From assembly GCA_050736615.1 (NCBI GenBank), contig JBOHWL010000131.1, positions 1 through 36,610 on the forward strand: 36,610 nucleotides of DNA, given 5' to 3'. Source of the DNA: JBOHWJ01 sp050736615 (lineage in GTDB: Bacteria; Desulfobacterota; Binatia; Binatales; Binataceae). The notes under the pieces were generated by a model that was given only the letters and a program-made list of their open reading frames with translations, was not told the DNA's origin and searched no databases. The translations under genes and the position numbers were made by a program. Below, in pieces: positions 33,237 to 36,610 of the stretch. Numbering within the stretch: position 1 is the first letter of the stretch; the number at the start of each line of letters is the position of its first letter.

Positions 33237-35174
33237 ATGAGCGCCGAGATTAACGTAATCCTCAACGGCGCTACGCGGGTGGTGCCAGATGGCACGCGTG
33301 TGCGCGAACTACTCGACGGCGGCGCGCGCGCGATTGTCGCGGCGCGCGTCAATAACAAGTTGGTTGACCTCAACCATGAACTCCATCAGGACGCAACGGT
33401 TGAGTTGGTCGCCGCTGACAGTCCTGACGGTATCGACGTGTTGCGTCATTCCACCGCCCATCTGATGGCGCAAGCGGTCCAAAGTCTCTATCCCGGCACC
33501 CAGGTCACGATCGGGCCCACCATCGAGGACGGTTTCTTTTACGACTTCGCGCCGTCCACGCCGTTCACGCTCGATGATCTGCCGAAAATCGAAGGCAAAA
33601 TGCGCGAGCTATCCAAGGCTGACCTCCGCGTCGAACGGATTGTAGTTCCGCGCGAGGAAGCGATCACGCGCTTCGAGCGGCTGGGCGAGCATTACAAGGT
33701 CGAGGTCCTGCGCGATATTCCGGAGGCGACCGTCTCGCTTTATCGCCAGGGCGACTGGATGGACTTGTGCCGTGGACCGCACGTGCCCTCGACGCGTTAT
33801 CTCCGCGCCTTTAAATTGACCAGCGTGGCGGGCGCCTATTGGCGTGGCGACGAGCACAACGCGATGCTGTCGCGGATCTATGGCACCGCGTTTCCGAACA
33901 AGGAAGCACTAGAGGAGCATCTGCGGCTGGTCGAGCTCGCCCGCCAGCGCGACCATCGCAAGCTCGGCCGCGAGATGGAGTTGTTTTTCTTCGACCCGAT
34001 CTCGCCGGGGCAGCCGTTTTACCTGCCCAAGGGCTTGGTGATCTTCAATCAATTGATCGCTTACATGCGCCGGCTCTATCGCCGTTACGGCTTTGAAGAA
34101 GTCATCACGCCGCAGATTTACAAGAATGCGATGTTCCACACTTCGGGACATTGGGAAAATTTTCGCGAGAATATGTTTCTGACTCTTGACCCTGAAGCAC
34201 CGCACGAGGGGCTCGATACCGGGCCCGAGGGATGGCGGCGGGGCTATGGTGTGAAGCCGATGAACTGCCCGGGTCACACCTTTATCTATCGCGCCGAGAA
34301 GCGGTCTTATCGCGATTTGCCGTTGCGCGTCGCGGAATTTTCACGGCTTCATCGCGCGGAGCGGTCGGGAGTTCTACACGGGCTTACCCGGGCGCGCGTG
34401 ATGTCGCAGGACGACGCGCATATTTTTTGCATGTCGGCACAAATTGAAGACGAGGTCGCGGCGAACCTGGAAATGGTGCGCGAAGTTTACTCCACGCTCG
34501 GTTTTGAACAAGTCGAGTTCAAGCTCGCGACCATGCCCGACCAGCATCTCGGCACTGAAGAGCAGTGGCGCGCGACGGAAGACCAGCTCGCCGCCGCGAT
34601 GCGCCGTAATCAACTCGCCTTCGACATCAATCCCAAGGAAGGTGCGTTTTACGGACCGAAGATCGAGATTTACGTGCCTGACGCGCTCAAGCGGCGATGG
34701 CAGCTCGCGACCATTCAACTCGATGACAATCTGCCCGAACGCTTCGACCTCAAATACACCTCGAGTGCTGGGAATGACGAACGTCCGGTGATGATTCATC
34801 GGGCGATTCTCGGCTCGCTGGAACGCTTCATCGGCGTGCTGATCGAGCATACCGGTGGCGTGCTGCCGTTTTGGCTCGCGCCCGAACAGGCGCGCGTACT
34901 TCCGCTCAGCGAAAAGGTCGAGGCGTATGCGGCCGAGATTGTGGCAAGCTTGAAGCGGACTGGCTTTCGCGCGGGCGCCGACCTGCGCAACGAAAAGCTC
35001 GGCTTCAAGGTGCGGGAAGCGGAGTTGGCCAAGGTTCCTTACATGATCGTGGTGGGCGAGCGTGAAGCCGCCGCGCGCACGATTTCGTTGCGCCTTTTGC
35101 GCGGCGCCAAAAGCCAGACCATGGCGCTCGACGGCTTGCTCGCCTTATTGCAGGCCGAACCGCTCCCCGCATGA
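33237..35174 (+). CDS. thrS: Threonyl-tRNA synthetase
   Basis: The 645-residue enzyme has the complete bacterial layout. A TGS domain lies at about 1-62. The editing domain has H71-STA-H75 and CRGPHVPSTR. The class II catalytic core has KPMNCPGH, the motif 2 region around RVAEFSRLHR and RAERSGVLHGLTR, and QDDAHIFC. The anticodon-binding domain, PFWLAPEQARVLPLSEK onwards, ends the protein. It attaches Thr to tRNA-Thr in the cytosol. The start ATG at 33237 has no strong ribosome site. It heads thrS-infC-rpmI-rplT, the usual bacterial order, though 135 bases separate it from infC. Confidence 0.97.
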   Translation: MSAEINVILNGATRVVPDGTRVRELLDGGARAIVAARVNNKLVDLNHELHQDATVELVAADSPDGIDVLRHSTAHLMAQAVQSLYPGTQVTIGPTIEDGFFYDFAPSTPFTLDDLPKIEGKMRELSKADLRVERIVVPREEAITRFERLGEHYKVEVLRDIPEATVSLYRQGDWMDLCRGPHVPSTRYLRAFKLTSVAGAYWRGDEHNAMLSRIYGTAFPNKEALEEHLRLVELARQRDHRKLGREMELFFFDPISPGQPFYLPKGLVIFNQLIAYMRRLYRRYGFEEVITPQIYKNAMFHTSGHWENFRENMFLTLDPEAPHEGLDTGPEGWRRGYGVKPMNCPGHTFIYRAEKRSYRDLPLRVAEFSRLHRAERSGVLHGLTRARVMSQDDAHIFCMSAQIEDEVAANLEMVREVYSTLGFEQVEFKLATMPDQHLGTEEQWRATEDQLAAAMRRNQLAFDINPKEGAFYGPKIEIYVPDALKRRWQLATIQLDDNLPERFDLKYTSSAGNDERPVMIHRAILGSLERFIGVLIEHTGGVLPFWLAPEQARVLPLSEKVEAYAAEIVASLKRTGFRAGADLRNEKLGFKVREAELAKVPYMIVVGEREAAARTISLRLLRGAKSQTMALDGLLALLQAEPLPA

Positions 35175-35309
35175 GCGCCGGATTGACGGCTTGGATGGTA
35201 ATTGAGTTAGAATTGAGCAGTGAGGGGGCAAACAAAGCCGTTCGTGAGACGACAGTGCGAACGGCATCAAAATCCGTAGACTCGGTGTGGTAACCGAGGG
35301 AGGTGGTTT
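35175..35309 (+). promoter_or_regulatory. Leader between thrS and infC with two hairpins
   Basis: A perfect 8-bp inverted repeat GCCGTTCG (35237-35244) / CGAACGGC (35258-35265) is followed by a second, CTCGGT (35281-35286) / ACCGAG (35293-35298), whose last base adjoins the GGGAGG ribosome site of infC. In other bacteria the infC operon leader is controlled by L20 or IF3, so these may be control structures. The first hairpin lacks a T run, so termination there is unlikely. Confidence 0.45.
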
Positions 35310-35846
35310 ATCCGAAGAGATTTTCGTACCCCGCCATCGCGAGAACCTGCGGTGCGCGTCAATCAGCAGATCCGCGCGTCCGAAGTGCGCGTGATCGACG
35401 CCGACGGCACTCAAGTCGGAATCATGAACATACGCGACGCTATCCGCGCCGCTGAAAGCCGGGGATTGGACCTGGTCGAGGTTGCCGCCAACGCCCAGCC
35501 GCCAGTCTGCCGTATCGCGGACTTTGACAAGTATCGCTACGCGCAAAAGAAAAAGGTGCACGATTCGAAACGTCATTCCGGCGCCAGCGCGGTCAAGGAA
35601 GTCAAAATGGGCGCGCTGACCGAGAAACACGACGTGGATTTCAAGATTAAGCATATCCGGCGCTTTGTTGGCGACGGCCAGCGTGTTAAGCTCTCGGTTT
35701 CGTTTCGCGGACGGCAGATTATCCACCCCGAACTCGGGCGGGCATTGCTCGACCAGGTGGTTGAGCAAGTGCGTGATATTGCCCAGCCCGACGGCGGTAC
35801 GCGAATGGAAGGCCGCAATATGTCGATCTTGTTGACGCCGCGATGA
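35310..35846 (+). CDS. infC: Translation initiation factor IF-3, start codon ATC
   Basis: The 178-residue protein has the IF-3 layout. The N-terminal domain has VRVNQQIRASEVRVIDADG, AAESRGLDLVEV and PVCRIADFDKYRY. A Lys-rich linker follows, and then the C-terminal domain with KEVKMGALTEKHDVDFKIKH and RRFVGDGQRVKLSVSFRGR. It keeps the 30S subunit free and checks the start codon. The reading starts at ATC 35310 because GGGAGG (35298-35303) sits six bases ahead, and the 14 added residues (starting xRRDFRTPPSRE) match the usual IF-3 beginning. A GTG at 35352 has no ribosome site. Rare AUU/AUC starts are known for infC and let IF-3 repress its own synthesis. Confidence 0.92.
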   Translation: MRRDFRTPPSREPAVRVNQQIRASEVRVIDADGTQVGIMNIRDAIRAAESRGLDLVEVAANAQPPVCRIADFDKYRYAQKKKVHDSKRHSGASAVKEVKMGALTEKHDVDFKIKHIRRFVGDGQRVKLSVSFRGRQIIHPELGRALLDQVVEQVRDIAQPDGGTRMEGRNMSILLTPR

Positions 35847-35867
35847 GTGCGCAAGGAGTGTGGACGA

Positions 35868-36065
35868 GTGCCTAAACTGAAGACCAACCGCAGTGCCGCC
35901 AAGCGCTTCAAGGTGACCAAGACCGGCAAGATCATGCATAAACGCGCCTACCTGCGCCATCTGCTGTCGAGCAAAAGCCGCGGCCGTAAACGGCGTCTGC
36001 GCCAGGCCGGAATTCTGAACCCGATCGACGGCAAAAAGATGCGGGCGCTGGTGCCGTACTTATAG
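35868..36065 (+). CDS. rpmI: 50S ribosomal protein L35
   Basis: The 65-residue basic protein has the L35 sequence PKLKTNRSAAKRFKVTKTGK, with HKRAYLRHLLSSKS and a final RALVPYL. Its normal length is 65. The start is GTG at 35868, with AAGGAG (35853-35858) nine bases ahead; a reading from 35847 would pass through that site and is wrong. It lies 21 bases after infC and is transcribed with it. Confidence 0.97.
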   Translation: MPKLKTNRSAAKRFKVTKTGKIMHKRAYLRHLLSSKSRGRKRRLRQAGILNPIDGKKMRALVPYL

Positions 36066-36179
36066 GCTCGCGCCATGATGCAAGGTATTTTCAGCACGGT
36101 CGCCACGCCCGCTTGACGGCAATCACGGGAAGGTAATCAGTGGAAAGGCAGTTAGTTGGAAGGAAGGAGTTGATCTCCG

Positions 36180-36542
36180 ATGCCTCGCACTAAAGGCGGC
36201 CCGAAATCGCGCCGTCGCCATAAACGGATCCTCAAACTCGCGTCGGGTTTCGTCGGTGGGCGTAGCCTGTTTAAGCAGGCGCGCAGTACCCTTGAGAAGG
36301 GCTTGACCTACGCGTATCGCGATCGCAAGCAGAAAAAGCGCGATTTTCGCGGGTTGTGGGTCGCGCGCATCAACGCCGGCGTGCGTGAGCACGGACTCAA
36401 TTACAGCCGCTTCATCAATGGATTGAAGAAGGCTGGGGTCGAAATTGATCGTAAGCAACTGGCCGCACTCGCGTTCGAACGCGATGCTTTATTCGTCGAA
36501 CTCGTGCGCAAAGCCCGGACCGCGCTGGGCGAAGCGGCCTGA
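36180..36542 (+). CDS. rplT: 50S ribosomal protein L20
   Basis: The 120-residue protein has the L20 signatures RRRHKRILKLASGFVGGRS and AYRDRKQKKRDFRGLWVARI, then NYSRFINGLKKAGVEIDRK and a closing helix. It is an early 50S assembly protein and in many bacteria represses its own operon by binding the leader RNA. The ATG at 36180 is preceded by GGAAGGAAGGAG about ten bases earlier. It is the last gene of the operon. Confidence 0.97.
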   Translation: MPRTKGGPKSRRRHKRILKLASGFVGGRSLFKQARSTLEKGLTYAYRDRKQKKRDFRGLWVARINAGVREHGLNYSRFINGLKKAGVEIDRKQLAALAFERDALFVELVRKARTALGEAA

Positions 36543-36579
36543 GCGTGCGGCAGCGGCCGCTTGATGCCGCATATTTCGG

Positions 36580-36605
36580 GGACCATGTGGCTGTCCACAT
36601 GGTCC
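36580..36605 (+). terminator. Strong hairpin after rplT, probable operon terminator
   Basis: GGACCATGTGG (36580-36590) pairs perfectly with CCACATGGTCC (36595-36605) around a CTGT loop. It lies 38 bases after the rplT stop. TTATA follows to the window end, so a T run is only partly visible. The place and stem strength fit a rho-independent terminator or an attenuator before the next gene (often pheS). Confidence 0.7.
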
Positions 36606-36610
36606 TTATA

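Noticed and set aside
1..36610. CRISPR array, prophage or integrase, retron
   Set aside because: No regularly spaced direct repeats, integrase, reverse transcriptase or structural phage genes were seen on either strand.

Overview
The window is a high-GC chromosomal segment of a Gram-negative bacterium: it has lipoproteins with lipoboxes, a TolC/adaptor/RND efflux triad and periplasmic electron carriers. The mix of CarAa-like Rieske oxygenase, single-chain acyl-CoA carboxylase, several SDR and VOC enzymes, an arsenosugar radical SAM gene, and an infC that appears to start at ATC (as recalled for Myxococcus) suggests an uncultured soil lineage near the old Deltaproteobacteria (Binatota, Myxococcota or Desulfobacterota). 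This placement is inference. No ribosomal RNA or other phylogenetic marker beyond thrS-infC-rpmI-rplT is present.

Layout. 1-162: 5' end of a thiolase gene running off the left edge. 363-3541: two-gene McrBC-type restriction system. 3588-3803: transporter remnant. 3895-7490: tight operon of a CarAa-like Rieske oxygenase, its ferredoxin-type flavin reductase and an M20-fold protein that has lost its metal ligands. 7561-8091: DUF29 protein. 8088-13594 (minus): TolC-type outer membrane protein, lipoprotein adaptor and heavy-metal-type RND pump. 14210-14722: lipoprotein made of five exact-length 24-residue DxNxDG repeats. 15066-16351 (minus): cytochrome c and cupredoxin. 16646-19036: membrane protein, ArsS and an AhpD-like peroxidase. 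19130-20374: amidohydrolase. 20905-22393 (minus): NTF2-like protein and 2-hydroxyacid dehydrogenase. 22538-23035: CinA-type amidohydrolase. 23056-32339 (minus): SDR, GT39-type membrane glycosyltransferase, long-chain-type acyl-CoA carboxylase, a broken lipoprotein/VOC chimera, another SDR and a frame-disrupted AI-2E family permease. 32478-36610: VOC protein, tRNA-Val(GAC), and the housekeeping set thrS-infC-rpmI-rplT, closed by a strong hairpin.

Most interesting is the gene after arsS. It encodes an AhpD-like protein whose catalytic cysteine codon is TGA. Every other AhpD relay residue is in register (Glu, 12 residues, Cys, 2, TGA, 3, His). A 6-bp hairpin with G as second loop base lies 10 nt after the TGA, which fits the bacterial SECIS consensus. 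This makes it a candidate selenocysteine peroxidase of arsenosugar metabolism. The gene also carries an apparent one-base deletion upstream of the TGA. Two other genes in the window carry frame breaks, so indel errors in the assembly or real decay must be excluded.

Other points are the metal-ligand-free M20 protein coupled to the oxygenase operon, two copies of a palindromic dispersed element (14803-14981 and 20600-20811), and the ATC start inferred for infC.
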